Below, piece by piece: positions 16,394 to 25,855 of a stretch of 64,000 nt of DNA. Source of the DNA: Paenibacillus sp. PastM-3 (GTDB taxonomy: Bacteria; Bacillota; Bacilli; Paenibacillales; Paenibacillaceae); assembly GCF_029893965.1 (NCBI RefSeq), contig NZ_JARXXP010000008.1, positions 153,488-217,487 on the forward strand, given 5' to 3'. Made by a program: the position numbers and the translations under genes. Position 1 is the stretch's first letter. Each line of letters starts with the position of its first letter. Below the pieces are notes generated by a model. That model was given only the letters and a program-made list of their open reading frames with translations, was not told the DNA's origin and did not search any database.

Positions 16394-17302
16394 TCATTGC
16401 TTCTCTGATTTCAGCTGCTCCAGTGCCGGCTGCAGAGTCGGATAGCTGAAGGTGAAGCCATGGCTTACCGCTTTGGAAGGGAGTACACGCTGGCCTTCCA
16501 GCAAGATTTCCGACAGCTCGCCGACAGCTGCCTTTAATACAAACGCGGGCACCGGAAACCAGTGCGGACGATGGTACACTTTGCCGATCATCCGGCCAAA
16601 CTGCTCGTTGGTCACCGGGTTAGGGGCGGTGGCATTAACGGGGCCGGTGATTTCCGGGGTGCGTACACAGTAATCGATCAGGCGCGCGATGTCCTCAAGG
16701 TGAATCCAGGATAACCACTGCTTCCCGCTGCCGATTTTGCCGCCAAAGCCAAGCTTATAGGGCAGCTTCATCTTGGGAAAGGCTCCGCTTTCGTTGCCGA
16801 GCACAACACCTGTCCGCAGCTTGATGAGCCGTATATCCTGATAGGCTGCATCTGCGGCGGCCTCCCAGGTCTGGACCACCTCCGAGGGAAAATCTACCAC
16901 CCGGGCAGGTGAGTCCTCGTTATAGGTATCCGTGAGCGAGGTGCCGTATATGGCGACGGCGGAAGCCTGTACAATGACAGGCGGCTTATGCTTTAGCACC
17001 GCAATCAGTTTGCCGGCGGCTTCCACCGTTTTAAGCCGGGACTGCATAATAGCCCGCTTACCGTCAGCGTTCCAGCGCTGGCTGAGCGAAGCTCCGGCCA
17101 GATTGACCAGCGCATCGGCGTTCTCTGCCAATTCCGGATTGGCGGCGAGGTCGTCCCAGGTTGTATAACTTAGAGCAGGGTGAGAAGATGCCTCTTTGGG
17201 CAGCTTGCGTCCGGCGACAATGAGCTGATGTCCGGCTGTAAGCCACAATTCAGTGAGCTCACGGCCGATAAAGCCGCTGCCGCCGCAGATAATGTATTTC
17301 AT
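16394..17302 (-). CDS. TIGR01777-type NAD(P)-dependent epimerase/dehydratase
   Basis: A 302-residue extended short-chain dehydrogenase fold. Seen: the glycine-rich GGSGFIGRELTEL near the N-terminus, NLAGASLSQRWN with the family-specific motif, VQASAVAIYG in place of the usual catalytic Tyr region, and the C-terminal DUF1731-like LLEGQRVLPSKAVSHGF. YfcH/YfhF relatives have no firm reaction. GGAGG lies eight bases before the ATG. It converges on the FHA gene with only five bases between stops and no terminator, so read-through is likely. Confidence 0.9.
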   Translation of the reverse strand: MKYIICGGSGFIGRELTELWLTAGHQLIVAGRKLPKEASSHPALSYTTWDDLAANPELAENADALVNLAGASLSQRWNADGKRAIMQSRLKTVEAAGKLIAVLKHKPPVIVQASAVAIYGTSLTDTYNEDSPARVVDFPSEVVQTWEAAADAAYQDIRLIKLRTGVVLGNESGAFPKMKLPYKLGFGGKIGSGKQWLSWIHLEDIARLIDYCVRTPEITGPVNATAPNPVTNEQFGRMIGKVYHRPHWFPVPAFVLKAAVGELSEILLEGQRVLPSKAVSHGFTFSYPTLQPALEQLKSEKQ

Positions 17303-17330
17303 GCTGAAATCCTCCGTTTCAGGATGCGGC

Positions 17331-17795
17331 TTACTTGATCAGATGACGGTAGGGAGAGTAGTCGATCCCGTTCTTTTCCAGGAAAGATACAAGGAACTTG
17401 TTGTCCCGGCGCGGGGTAGCTACGATATAGCCTTTAATGCAGTGTTCCCGGGTAACCGCCGGAGCGCCGCTTTCAACAGCAATTTTGCCGATCTCGGCAG
17501 CGATGGAATGCTTGGCTATATCGCGGAAGGGTCCGGGCACCGGCTGCACGAGCTGGTCCAGAAAAGCCTTCATTTCGTCGCTCCACAGCGGCCGGCTGCG
17601 TTCCACCCAGTAGTTCTGCCAGTCCAGCTTGGACTTGCCATCCGCTTTGGGCAGCACCTTGAGGAATTTGCGGAACATGAAATAACCGCCGATGCACATG
17701 CAGCCCAGCAGTAAAAAGGTCCAAAATACGATAGAGTTCATAAACCAGTTGCTTGGTCCTGACGATAATAACCTGAATCCTGATACAGAAAACAT
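17331..17795 (-). CDS. DUF2621 family membrane-anchored protein
   Basis: About 154 residues from ATG 17795, which has AAGGCGGTG six bases upstream; a GTG further out (17828) lacks a ribosome binding site. One N-terminal membrane segment (VFWTFLLLGCMCIGGYFMF, about 18-40) precedes a soluble domain with DWQNYWVERSRPLW, FRDIAKHSIAAEIGKIA, then VTREHCIKGYIVATPRRDNKFL. This is the DUF2621 layout (YneK-like in Bacillus); function unknown. The helix with AAEIGKIA resembles the light-independent protochlorophyllide reductase-like HTH used as a metal or redox module in other proteins, but I cannot support a reaction. Confidence 0.85.
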   Translation of the reverse strand: MFSVSGFRLLSSGPSNWFMNSIVFWTFLLLGCMCIGGYFMFRKFLKVLPKADGKSKLDWQNYWVERSRPLWSDEMKAFLDQLVQPVPGPFRDIAKHSIAAEIGKIAVESGAPAVTREHCIKGYIVATPRRDNKFLVSFLEKNGIDYSPYRHLIK

Positions 17796-17967
17796 GTATA
17801 CACCGCCTTTGACAATGATGATTGTCACAAACCTTCATCTCATCTAAAGTATAGCGTATTTCCAAAGTTTTGCGAAGTGGAAGCAGCTTGCCGGGGCTTG
17901 CCTAGATTTATTTTCCCGATCACGGTAGAATAAGGGTTAATTCGTGAAGGAAAGAGGGAAAAAAGGC

Positions 17968-19095
17968 ATGCTGAAAATAGGTTCACATGTGTCCTGCGCG
18001 GACAAGGGTCTCTTGAGCGCAGCCAATGAAGCAAATGAGTATGGTTCCAGTTCGTTCATGATATATACCGGGGCGCCGCAGAATACACGCCGCAAGCCGA
18101 TCGAAGCCATGTACCCTGCTGAAGGAAAGCTCGCAATGAAAGCGAACGGAGTAGAAGAGATTGTGGTACATGCTCCATATATCATTAATCTGGGTTCCTA
18201 TAAGGATAATACCTATCAGCTTGCTGTTGATTTTCTGCAGGAGGAGATCCGCCGTACCCATCAGCTGGAGGTCAAGCATATCGTACTTCATCCGGGGGCG
18301 TATACTGACAAGGATGCAGAATACGGTATCCAGCGGATTGCCGACGGGCTGAATGAGGTGCTTGGCGGTACGAACGAGACGGAAGTGCACATTGCCCTGG
18401 AGACGATGGCCGGCAAAGGAACAGAAGTCGGCCGCAGCTTCGAGGAAATTGCCTCCATTATTGACAAGGTCGTACATAACGAGCGCTTGTCCATCTGTCT
18501 GGACACCTGTCACATTCATGATGCCGGCTATGACATCGTTGGCGACCTGGACGGGGTGCTCCGAAAGTTCGATGAGATTATCGGCCTCAAGCGGCTCGGC
18601 GTAATCCATATCAATGACAGCAAAAATCCGCGCGGAGCGGGTAAAGACCGCCATACTCCAATTGGTTCAGGCTGGATCGGTTTTGAGACGATTAATAAGG
18701 TCGTCCACCACGAAGCGCTTGCAGGGCTGCCGTTTATTCTGGAGACTCCATGGATCGGAAAGGATGCCAAGAAGCTCCGCCCGATGTATGAGATCGAAAT
18801 CGCCCTGCTGCGCGGTAATGTGGCAGAACGCTTCGGTGCAGAATTCCTGCAGGAAGTGGAAGAGCTGCATTCGTTCTTCGCCAAGCAGGAGCTTGATTCG
18901 CGCCGGTACGTGCTCGATGTATGGGAGCTGCTCAAGAATGACGCCAAAGCCAAAAAGGCTGACCCGCGTGAACCGCTGGAAAGGCTGTATGATAATGTTC
19001 TGGCAGCCGGACTCTTCCCGCAGCTTAGTGAGGAAGCCGTCAATCAGCGCCTGATCGCCTGGCTGGCAGGCAGACAGGCACTCGTGAACGCTTAA
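17968..19095 (+). CDS. nfo: Endonuclease IV with C-terminal extension
   Basis: About 375 residues from ATG 17968 (GAGGGAAAAAAGG upstream). An AP endonuclease with a three-metal TIM barrel. Seen: [55 protein letters not shown], and [19 protein letters not shown] with the metal-binding His, Glu and Asp set, ending FILETPWIG. The barrel ends near residue 285 (EIALLRGN). Bacillus homologues stop about there; this one continues roughly 90 residues with a helical, charged tail ([18 protein letters not shown], then [16 protein letters not shown]). The catalytic part is certain, the role of the tail unknown. Confidence 0.95.
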   Translation: MLKIGSHVSCADKGLLSAANEANEYGSSSFMIYTGAPQNTRRKPIEAMYPAEGKLAMKANGVEEIVVHAPYIINLGSYKDNTYQLAVDFLQEEIRRTHQLEVKHIVLHPGAYTDKDAEYGIQRIADGLNEVLGGTNETEVHIALETMAGKGTEVGRSFEEIASIIDKVVHNERLSICLDTCHIHDAGYDIVGDLDGVLRKFDEIIGLKRLGVIHINDSKNPRGAGKDRHTPIGSGWIGFETINKVVHHEALAGLPFILETPWIGKDAKKLRPMYEIEIALLRGNVAERFGAEFLQEVEELHSFFAKQELDSRRYVLDVWELLKNDAKAKKADPREPLERLYDNVLAAGLFPQLSEEAVNQRLIAWLAGRQALVNA

Positions 19096-19142
19096 GCAAA
19101 ACTACAGAATGTGCTAGAAGATGAGAGGATGGACAGGGGACT

Positions 19143-20039
19143 ATGGAATTACATGTAAAAAGAGATCATTCTTCAGGCGGACAATATCCGGACCGGGCGC
19201 GCATGCTCATTTCTTGTCCGGACGGGCCGGGTATTGTAGCGGCTGTCTCGCATTTTTTGTATCAGCATGGAGCAAATATCGTCCAGTCAGACCAGTATAC
19301 AATGGACCCGGACGGCGGTATGTTCTTCATGAGAGTGGAGTTTGATCTGCCCAAGCTGGAAGAACGGCTGGATGAGGTGCGCAATATTTTTGGCGGAGTT
19401 GCCGAGCGCTTTAAGATGGACTGGCAGATTTTTAATGTGAGCCATAAGAAAAGACTGGCGATCTTTGTTTCCAAAGAAGACCACTGTCTGGTTGAGCTGC
19501 TCTGGCAATGGCAGGCCGGTGATCTGGATGCGGATATTGCCATGGTGGTCAGCAACCATACGGATATGCAGGCCTACGTTGAATCGTTCGGCATTCCATT
19601 CCACCATATTCCGGTTACGGCTGAGACCAAGGCTGAGGCTGAGAAGCGCCAGCTGGAGGTTATCGGCAGCGACATCGATGTGATCATCCTCGCCCGCTAT
19701 ATGCAGATCATCTCACCGTCGTTCATCGAGCATTACCGGCACCGGATTATCAATATCCATCACTCGTTCCTGCCGGCGTTCGTCGGCGGCAAGCCTTACG
19801 CGCAGGCTTACCAGCGCGGGGTGAAGATTATTGGTGCAACCGCCCACTATGTCACCGAAGAGCTGGATGGCGGACCGATTATCGAACAGGACGTACAGCG
19901 GGTCAGCCACAGCGATGATGTGAACGAGCTGAAGCGGATCGGCCGTACGATTGAGCGGGTTGTGCTGGCGCGGGCTGTGAAATGGCATATTGAAGACCGC
20001 ATTCTTGTGCATCACAATAAAACAGTAGTGTTTAACTAA
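19143..20039 (+). CDS. purU: Formyltetrahydrofolate deformylase
   Basis: A 298-residue enzyme hydrolysing 10-formyl-THF to THF and formate, which balances one-carbon pools. The N-terminal ACT domain (MLISCPDGPGIVAAVSHFL, about 22-95) is followed by a formyltransferase fold. Active-site residues are present: INIHHSFLPAFVGGKPY (Asn and His) and GATAHYVTEELDGGPIIEQD (His and Asp). Full length. It follows nfo by 47 bases without a terminator and may share its transcript. Confidence 0.95.
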   Translation: MELHVKRDHSSGGQYPDRARMLISCPDGPGIVAAVSHFLYQHGANIVQSDQYTMDPDGGMFFMRVEFDLPKLEERLDEVRNIFGGVAERFKMDWQIFNVSHKKRLAIFVSKEDHCLVELLWQWQAGDLDADIAMVVSNHTDMQAYVESFGIPFHHIPVTAETKAEAEKRQLEVIGSDIDVIILARYMQIISPSFIEHYRHRIINIHHSFLPAFVGGKPYAQAYQRGVKIIGATAHYVTEELDGGPIIEQDVQRVSHSDDVNELKRIGRTIERVVLARAVKWHIEDRILVHHNKTVVFN

Positions 20040-20083
20040 CCCTATAGTTCGGAAGAGCATCACAGGTAAAAAAGCATTTTACC

Positions 20084-20118
20084 GGCATTTTGGCGAAGTC
20101 TGCCAAAGTGCCTTTTTT
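20084..20118 (+). terminator. Terminator after purU
   Basis: GGCATTTTGGC pairs with TGCCAAAGTGCC, then six T. It separates purU from the second Tad-like locus, although the locus may still receive read-through. Confidence 0.7.
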
Positions 20119-20152
20119 CGTTCCAAAAAACAGTACTTAAGGAGGTAAGGGC

Positions 20153-20926
20153 TTGGTTTCACAGCGCAGACAACTGTTAAAACGCAATTATCTGTTTGCC
20201 TTTCTGATCCTGTTCGCCGGGTTCGGCGGCCTGCTCGGCTACGATTTATACTTCAAGCCTTATGTACTCTCACAGACAGTAGTCAAAATTAAAGCGGCCG
20301 ACGGCGGATTTATTCCAAAAAATGTTCAGCTGCAGCAAAGCGATCTCTATCTCGATTCAGTCCAGACCAAGGACATTCCTTCAGGTGTGATTACGGAGTT
20401 CAGCCAGGTAAAGGACAAGATAACCAATGTCAATCTGATGGACGGCAGCATTCTTACCTCATCGCTGGTCGATGTCAGTGACCTGGAGCCGCAGGCTGAT
20501 GAAGGGATTTTCCCCATTCCCAAGGAGGCGATTTATGCCATCAACGGCTCGCTGCGCAGCAGGGACAAGGTGGATATTTACCTGGTGGAAGGCGATAAAG
20601 CAGACAGACCGGGGAGTGGAAGCGGTAATGCTGATGGTGGCTTCCCGCCGTCAGGTACAACTGCACCTGCACCTGACAGCGGACAGAAGGACTCCGGGTC
20701 CACAACAGCCGCCCGAAGGGTGTTTCTGAGCGGGGTCACCGTGAACTATGTACGTTCTGAGGATAACAATGATGTGCTGGATTCGGAGAACGGCAACACC
20801 AATAACCGCGTTACTTCAACCGGCAAGGTGGCGGCACCTGAATTAAAGCTCAAGAAGAGCGACGGCGAGCTGCTGGGACAGTATCTGGAGCAGGGTCTCA
20901 AGCTGTGGATTGTTCGTGTGGAGTAG
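20153..20926 (+). CDS. CpaB-like SAF-domain protein, first gene of Tad-like locus 2
   Basis: A 257-residue protein starting with TTG at 20153; GGAGG lies eight bases before it and no ATG fits. One N-terminal membrane segment (about 14-32) is followed by a SAF-like beta-clip (VKIKAADGGFIPKNVQLQQ, then MDGSILTSSLVDVSDL, IFPIPKEAIYAINGSL and RDKVDIYLV), as in CpaB/RcpC. A Gly/Ser/Pro-rich linker (about 150-185) and a C-terminal strand (VFLSGVTVNYV, YLEQGLKLWIVRVE) complete it. CpaB proteins stabilise or modulate the pilus channel. Locus 1 has no CpaB. Confidence 0.75.
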   Translation: MVSQRRQLLKRNYLFAFLILFAGFGGLLGYDLYFKPYVLSQTVVKIKAADGGFIPKNVQLQQSDLYLDSVQTKDIPSGVITEFSQVKDKITNVNLMDGSILTSSLVDVSDLEPQADEGIFPIPKEAIYAINGSLRSRDKVDIYLVEGDKADRPGSGSGNADGGFPPSGTTAPAPDSGQKDSGSTTAARRVFLSGVTVNYVRSEDNNDVLDSENGNTNNRVTSTGKVAAPELKLKKSDGELLGQYLEQGLKLWIVRVE

Positions 20927-20941
20927 GAAGGAGGAGCATTC

Positions 20942-22006
20942 ATGAAAATATTCAGTCTGGGGATCGAGCAGCTGACGATTAATGAGATCAAGCTGGCCGG
21001 ATTTACGGTCATTACGCAAAATGTACTGCCAGAACCGGCGCACACCGAAGGCCATCTGCTGCTTGTAACAAGTGAACAGGTCCCAGTGTCCGCTTTAACC
21101 GAACTAAGCCGCCAATACACGCAGTCCACGATCCTGTATCTGTATCTGCAAAGAGGGGTGCACGGCTATCAGGCTATTCACATGCTGTGTGAGAGTCTGG
21201 GGATGTTTTTTGTGCCCCCTCGCTCCACAGCCTCGGCAATTATTGAAAAGCTGCGTTTTATTACAGAGGAGGAACGTGTAGAACGCGGTAACCTGGTAGG
21301 ATTTTTCGGCTCGGGTCCGGGAATTGGCTGTACCAGTGCAGCCAAGCTGTTCGCCAGACGGATTGCCGCCGCAGGGTTTCGTGTGATTTTACTGGGGCTC
21401 GATCTGTATGATCCCGGCTATGACCGTAAAACGCATATCAGCCTGGACAGGCTGCGGCCGCGGATCACCGGCAAGATGCTTCATGGTGAGGACTTCGAAG
21501 GGCTGGTTAAGCAGGACGGATATGTATACCTGCCCGGCAATTTCGACTATTTGAGCGTCCATGATTACCAGGAGGAGGAGATCGCTTATCTATTGGCAGA
21601 AGCGCGTATGCATGCGGATGTGGTGGTGGCTGATTTTGGTTCGATTCCCGAAAGCGCCGCGTGGTATACCGGAATGCAGAAATCGGCACTGCGCATGATG
21701 GTTACGCATCCCAGACACGAATACAGGCTGCAGGCTCTGATGGAGCTTGCCGGACATATGGAGCTGCATCCGCAGGATTTTCAGTGGATCATCAACCGCA
21801 GCAATGTGGAGGAATTGTCCTCGCCCAAAAGTCTGGCGCTGCGCTTCGGCTGTGAGATTTTGCTGGAGCTGCCATATTATCAGCCGCTGCTTGACAGCCT
21901 GCCTTTAGGTAAAAAAGAGCTTCAGCACGTGGATGATAAGGTTCACGCCCTGCTGGTCTCTCTGGGACTTGCGCTGGAAGTGCGGAAGCGGGGGATCTTT
22001 CAATGA
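20942..22006 (+). CDS. CpaE-like P-loop-derived protein with a degenerate Walker A, Tad-like locus 2
   Basis: A 354-residue MinD-like fold. Residues 1-110 look like a degenerate receiver domain. The nucleotide loop reads GFFGSGPGIGCTSAAKLFA (about 119-137): the family's GKT/S is GCT here, so the phosphate-binding lysine is missing. FRVILLGLDLYDPGYDRKT and ADVVVADFGSIPESAAWY correspond to switch and Walker B regions. By position between CpaB and CpaF it is the locus CpaE/TadZ counterpart, but it probably does not hydrolyse ATP. GGAGG precedes the ATG; its end overlaps the next gene by ATGA. Confidence 0.7.
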   Translation: MKIFSLGIEQLTINEIKLAGFTVITQNVLPEPAHTEGHLLLVTSEQVPVSALTELSRQYTQSTILYLYLQRGVHGYQAIHMLCESLGMFFVPPRSTASAIIEKLRFITEEERVERGNLVGFFGSGPGIGCTSAAKLFARRIAAAGFRVILLGLDLYDPGYDRKTHISLDRLRPRITGKMLHGEDFEGLVKQDGYVYLPGNFDYLSVHDYQEEEIAYLLAEARMHADVVVADFGSIPESAAWYTGMQKSALRMMVTHPRHEYRLQALMELAGHMELHPQDFQWIINRSNVEELSSPKSLALRFGCEILLELPYYQPLLDSLPLGKKELQHVDDKVHALLVSLGLALEVRKRGIFQ

Positions 22007-23586
22007 TTGAATACCGTGAGGAGATGCGGCCGAAGCCGCGCAGGGTGAGCGGACAGCGTTATGTCAGTCCGGGAGGGCGGAAGCAGAACCCGCAGGCAAC
22101 TGAAACAGAATTGCCTTTCAATCTGTCCGAGCAGTGTGGAGCGGATCTGTTACCTGAAGCACGGCCTCTTTTTTCTCTGAAACAGAGTGTTCTGCGTACC
22201 AGCAAGCCGGGAAAAGAGGACTTCTATGCTTTTTTGCAAAAAATGAAGCAGGACATGAACGCAGGGCTGGAGCGGGAGGATGACAGCTATTTCGAGCTGA
22301 ATGCCAAGGCGCTGATTGGTGATCCGCAGGCGGTTAGCTTTTTTATGAATGAGATTGAAAAATATTTGCGTAAGACACCGTTCACCGGCGAAGTGCCGGA
22401 GGCTTATGGGACTGCTGCAGAGGCACTTTTTCATGAATGGAAAGGATTTGGTCCGGCTTACCGCTGGTTCACAGACCGTGCCTACAGTGAATCTACCGGG
22501 CTGCAGATGATCGGACGGCAGATTTTTTATAATCACCGCGGCAAGTTTGTTGCTTATCCGTATGAGATGCCCTCGCTGGACCGGGTGGAGCAGCTCAAAC
22601 GCTCTCTCCTCAAAAGCGATCCGGGCAAAAAGCTGAACAAAGACAATCCTTCAGTGGAGTTCAAAATGGATGATCCGCAGTGGCCCGGCCGGTTCATCCG
22701 GCTTGCGATTTGGGTATCGCCCAGGGTGTGGGACGGGTTCACAACTATTTCCATGCGGCGGCAGGTGGTTGAGTTTCTTGATCTGGAGGATCAGGCGGGA
22801 ACAGAATGTATCCCGGCAGAAGCCATAGAGCTAATCCGTGCGCTGGCCGGCACATTCCGCAACACAATCATCGCGGGGGCAGTGGGTTCAGGCAAAACAA
22901 CCTTTGCCAACACGATCGTCGGCGAACAGCTGCTGGGCTCAAGCTCCTGCATGGGTGTGGTGATGATCGAGAAGCATCCGGAGTCGATACTGCCTTACCA
23001 GATTAAAGGTCACCGGATTATTCCGATTCAGGCGGCCAACGAGGAGCTGATGGAGGTCGGGGTGGAGTCACTGCGCCATGATCCGAACATCCTCTATATG
23101 ACTGAAATGCGTTACAACGAGTGGGAGTTTTATCTCTGGAGCGGCGAGAAGGGCTATGACGGGATTACAGGAACCTTTCATACGGTTGATGCTGAGGATA
23201 TTCCGTACCAGGGTGCTTTTGCAGTCTCCACACGGATCGGCGGCAGCCTGAAGGGACATCTGATCTCGGCGCTGAAGTCGTGTGAGCTGGTGTTTATTCT
23301 GGAAAGTGTTCCGGACGGGAAGAAGCGGCTGACGCGGATCTCGGAGGTCTTTTATGACGAAGAGCGTAACTCGGTATTTGCCAATGATCTGATGCGCTGG
23401 GAGGAAGAACGTTCGGCCTGGAGCTATAATGACAAGCTGACCGGGAAGCTGATGGCCAAAATGACCAAAAAGAATGCCGCAGCTATGCGCGTATTCATCC
23501 GGGAACTGGGGCACCTGGCAGCAATGAAACCGATGGAGGAGCCGCTCAAGGAAAGCCTGAAGTCAAAGATTGTGCTGAACGAATGA
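22003..23586 (+). CDS. Divergent CpaF/VirB11-type ATPase, Tad-like locus 2
   Basis: A 527-residue motor, about 100 residues longer than the locus 1 CpaF. The N-terminal 180 residues are basic, then helical and novel to me. The ATPase core keeps Walker A GAVGSGKTTFAN (about 292-303), an Asp/Glu box VVMIEKHPE, a Walker B region NILYMTEMRYNEWEF in which the canonical VGEVRGxE is replaced by MTEMRYNE, and the His box GITGTFHTVDAED. ATP hydrolysis is therefore plausible. Position ahead of two F-domain-like membrane proteins gives its role as the engine of a Tad-like machine. Coupled to the previous gene by ATGA. Confidence 0.8.
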   Translation: MIEYREEMRPKPRRVSGQRYVSPGGRKQNPQATETELPFNLSEQCGADLLPEARPLFSLKQSVLRTSKPGKEDFYAFLQKMKQDMNAGLEREDDSYFELNAKALIGDPQAVSFFMNEIEKYLRKTPFTGEVPEAYGTAAEALFHEWKGFGPAYRWFTDRAYSESTGLQMIGRQIFYNHRGKFVAYPYEMPSLDRVEQLKRSLLKSDPGKKLNKDNPSVEFKMDDPQWPGRFIRLAIWVSPRVWDGFTTISMRRQVVEFLDLEDQAGTECIPAEAIELIRALAGTFRNTIIAGAVGSGKTTFANTIVGEQLLGSSSCMGVVMIEKHPESILPYQIKGHRIIPIQAANEELMEVGVESLRHDPNILYMTEMRYNEWEFYLWSGEKGYDGITGTFHTVDAEDIPYQGAFAVSTRIGGSLKGHLISALKSCELVFILESVPDGKKRLTRISEVFYDEERNSVFANDLMRWEEERSAWSYNDKLTGKLMAKMTKKNAAAMRVFIRELGHLAAMKPMEEPLKESLKSKIVLNE

Positions 23587-23599
23587 GGGGGCGTTAGGC

Positions 23600-24649
23600 G
23601 TGGAGCTTGCTTTTTATATCATCCGTTTTGCCCTGCATTTGCTGGTTGTTTTTGGTCTATGGCTGATGGTGAAACCGCTGATTGAGCGGCATTTACGGCA
23701 GCTGGGGCAGAAAGTCGATTTGCAGATGAATCTTAGAAGGAGTTTGCTCCGCAAAAAAGTCAGCAGGGCGGATAAGCGGGTCTGGCTGTACCGGCACCTG
23801 GATGATCTGCTGTATTTTGCACACCGGAGATATGAGCCTGGAATCAGCGTGATACGCTTTTCGCTGCAAACGGCCTTTCTATTCGCTGCCGTCTTTGTGT
23901 CCACCATGCTTACGCTAAGGGAGCTGCCCGGGCATATGAGCTTCAGCAATCCTTTTTTGGATGGAATCAGCTTCGGGGAGCGGATGCCTATTGAGGAGGC
24001 CTGGCGGCTTCCGCTGTTTGTATCGGTCCTTACGGCAAGTATTCCATACCTGCGGTTGAGATACACCTGCGCCCAGCGGAAAGTACGCGGAAGCTACGAT
24101 CTGCTTGATGTGATCAAAATTGCTTCTAAGTTCACGCACCTGTCGGTGGACAGCATTTTGTCAAGGACGGCTGATTTTTTGACCGAGGACAATGTGCTGA
24201 AAACACCGCTAAGGCTGCTGGGAGCGGGATTTGCCAATTACAGCAATGAATATGAGCTTAAGGAGGAGGCGATGCGGTTCTCGGGTGCGATCGGCACTAC
24301 TTTTGCCATAGAGTTTGTATCTGATCTGCTATATTGCGAGAAGGAGGGGACCCGTCATCTCAAAAGCTCGCTGATGATGCTGAACCGCTCGATGGAGCAG
24401 CAGCGGGAGACCATTTTGACGGTAAAAGCAGGCAGCCGGGATGCAATCAGTCTGGGGATTTACGGGAATTTAGTTGTGCTGGTATCCTCCGTCGGAACCT
24501 TCATGTATATGCTGAAGCCTGATGTCTATTTCAAACTGCAGTTTCAGACGAGCGTCGGTCTTGCTTTTCTGATGGTCATTATAGCCGGACTGTTCGTATC
24601 CTTCCTGATCAGTACCATACTTGCCAGGCCCAAACTGGACTACCACTGA
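23600..24649 (+). CDS. Putative TadB-like platform protein, Tad-like locus 2
   Basis: A 349-residue membrane protein starting with GTG 23600 behind GAGGGGGCG. Membrane segments are visible near the N-terminus (FYIIRFALHLLVVFGLWLMV), around 90-105 and 135-150, and two at the C-terminus (ISLGIYGNLVVLVSSVGTFM, VGLAFLMVIIAGLFVSFLI). The cytoplasmic stretch between (SYDLLDVIKIASKFTHL to MMLNRSMEQQRETIL) matches an F-domain in length and placement but not in clear sequence. I assign it by position after the ATPase and by topology, not by motif. Confidence 0.6.
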   Translation: MELAFYIIRFALHLLVVFGLWLMVKPLIERHLRQLGQKVDLQMNLRRSLLRKKVSRADKRVWLYRHLDDLLYFAHRRYEPGISVIRFSLQTAFLFAAVFVSTMLTLRELPGHMSFSNPFLDGISFGERMPIEEAWRLPLFVSVLTASIPYLRLRYTCAQRKVRGSYDLLDVIKIASKFTHLSVDSILSRTADFLTEDNVLKTPLRLLGAGFANYSNEYELKEEAMRFSGAIGTTFAIEFVSDLLYCEKEGTRHLKSSLMMLNRSMEQQRETILTVKAGSRDAISLGIYGNLVVLVSSVGTFMYMLKPDVYFKLQFQTSVGLAFLMVIIAGLFVSFLISTILARPKLDYH

Positions 24650-24661
24650 GGTGATATAAAG

Positions 24662-25531
24662 ATGGAACGGTTATTGCTTTTGATTGCTATTTGCGGCGTT
24701 GTTTATCTGGCCTTGCTTGTATTTGTGAGCAGCAGCAGCAAGCAGGAACGTTATGCATTACGGCTGGGGATCAAGTGGACAGCACTCGGTGAAAAGATGC
24801 AGAATGAACGGCTCCAGCAGCTGCTGCAATCCAGCGGGCTTTCGGTATCAGCAGGTAAAATCAGGATTTTCCGATATTCGGCGGCACTGCTGTACCTGGC
24901 GGTCCAGGCGGTTGGCGGTTTTGTGCAGGTTGCCCCTTTTTCCGGTGCGGACTTATTGATAGCTCTGCTTATCCTGATCGTCAGCAGTCCCATGCGTTAT
25001 CTGCCGTTTGGCTGGCTGTTGGCCTGGCTGCATCAAAAAACGCTGATCCAAAAGGACGGCGAGCTGATCTCCTTCATCCGGCTATACGAGAACAACCGGC
25101 TGCGCAAGCGCGGATATGTACAGTTCGGCGCTTTCTGCGCGGGGACGGCCAATCAATTCCATTATATCCGGCAGGAGCTGTACGAGCTGTCCGAGCGGGC
25201 GGTGGATGAGGGAACAGAGAAGGCGATTGAATGGTTTTGCGGGAAATTCCCGGAGAGGCATGCTTTTATCAACGATATCCGCTCTATTCTGCTGGCAACG
25301 GAAGGGATGGATGACGATAACGAGGCCGCCAACTATTTGCGGGAGCAGGGCAAGATTATCACCAAAATATCCAGTGATCAGTATTTGAAAAAATGGTCCT
25401 TCATCGGCGACGTCTCTACTATTATCAACGTTATCCCCTCAATCGCCACATTCCTGATGATCGTATCGCTCGCGATGCAATACATCATGCTAATTAAAGG
25501 GAATTTTAACGGAGTGGGAATGTTCCAGTGA
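24662..25531 (+). CDS. Putative TadC-like platform protein, Tad-like locus 2
   Basis: A 289-residue membrane protein with an N-terminal segment (LLLLIAICGVVYLALLVFV), a central pair (about 75-125), a soluble part (KDGELISFIRLYENNRLRKRG to EAANYLREQGKIITKI) and a C-terminal segment (IINVIPSIATFLMIVSLAMQ). Topology and place in the operon mirror TadC, including the terminal membrane helix. No diagnostic F-domain motif is left. GAGGTGATA lies before the ATG. Confidence 0.6.
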   Translation: MERLLLLIAICGVVYLALLVFVSSSSKQERYALRLGIKWTALGEKMQNERLQQLLQSSGLSVSAGKIRIFRYSAALLYLAVQAVGGFVQVAPFSGADLLIALLILIVSSPMRYLPFGWLLAWLHQKTLIQKDGELISFIRLYENNRLRKRGYVQFGAFCAGTANQFHYIRQELYELSERAVDEGTEKAIEWFCGKFPERHAFINDIRSILLATEGMDDDNEAANYLREQGKIITKISSDQYLKKWSFIGDVSTIINVIPSIATFLMIVSLAMQYIMLIKGNFNGVGMFQ

Positions 25532-25630
25532 TTTTAATCACGATCCGGCATCCAAGAATTTGCTTGGATGAGGTTTTTGATATATTCAAGCAGCGTTTAA
25601 AAATATAAAATGAAAAGGGAGATATTTACA

Positions 25631-25849
25631 ATGAAAAAAGACGCTATTTCCACTGGTTTGTTTATCGCTATCGGATTCCTATGTGTGGCAATTGTTATCG
25701 CGATTCTTGTCCCTGTAGTCCGTGATGTAGTCAATGATGCGGACGATAACAGACCGGTTATTCCGGGAGTAAGTGTAAGCGTAATTCAGTCCCAAGAGCC
25801 TGGCTTAGCAACAACAGCGGTACAAGCTCCAACCCGGCCTGCGGTCTAA
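25631..25849 (+). CDS. Small single-span membrane protein A, pilin-like, Tad-like locus 2
   Basis: A protein of about 72 residues from ATG 25631; GGGAG lies nine bases upstream, while the earlier ATG at 25610 has none. MKKDAIS is followed at once by a hydrophobic helix (TGLFIAIGFLCVAIVIAILV) and an acidic, Pro/Val-rich tail. In size, position after the TadC-like gene and topology it matches Flp pilins, but it lacks the Gly-x4-Glu processing motif. It is a paralogue of the next tiny gene (shared MKKD[AS]IS and F[IL]AIGF). Confidence 0.65.
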   Translation: MKKDAISTGLFIAIGFLCVAIVIAILVPVVRDVVNDADDNRPVIPGVSVSVIQSQEPGLATTAVQAPTRPAV

Positions 25850-25855
25850 GCCGTT

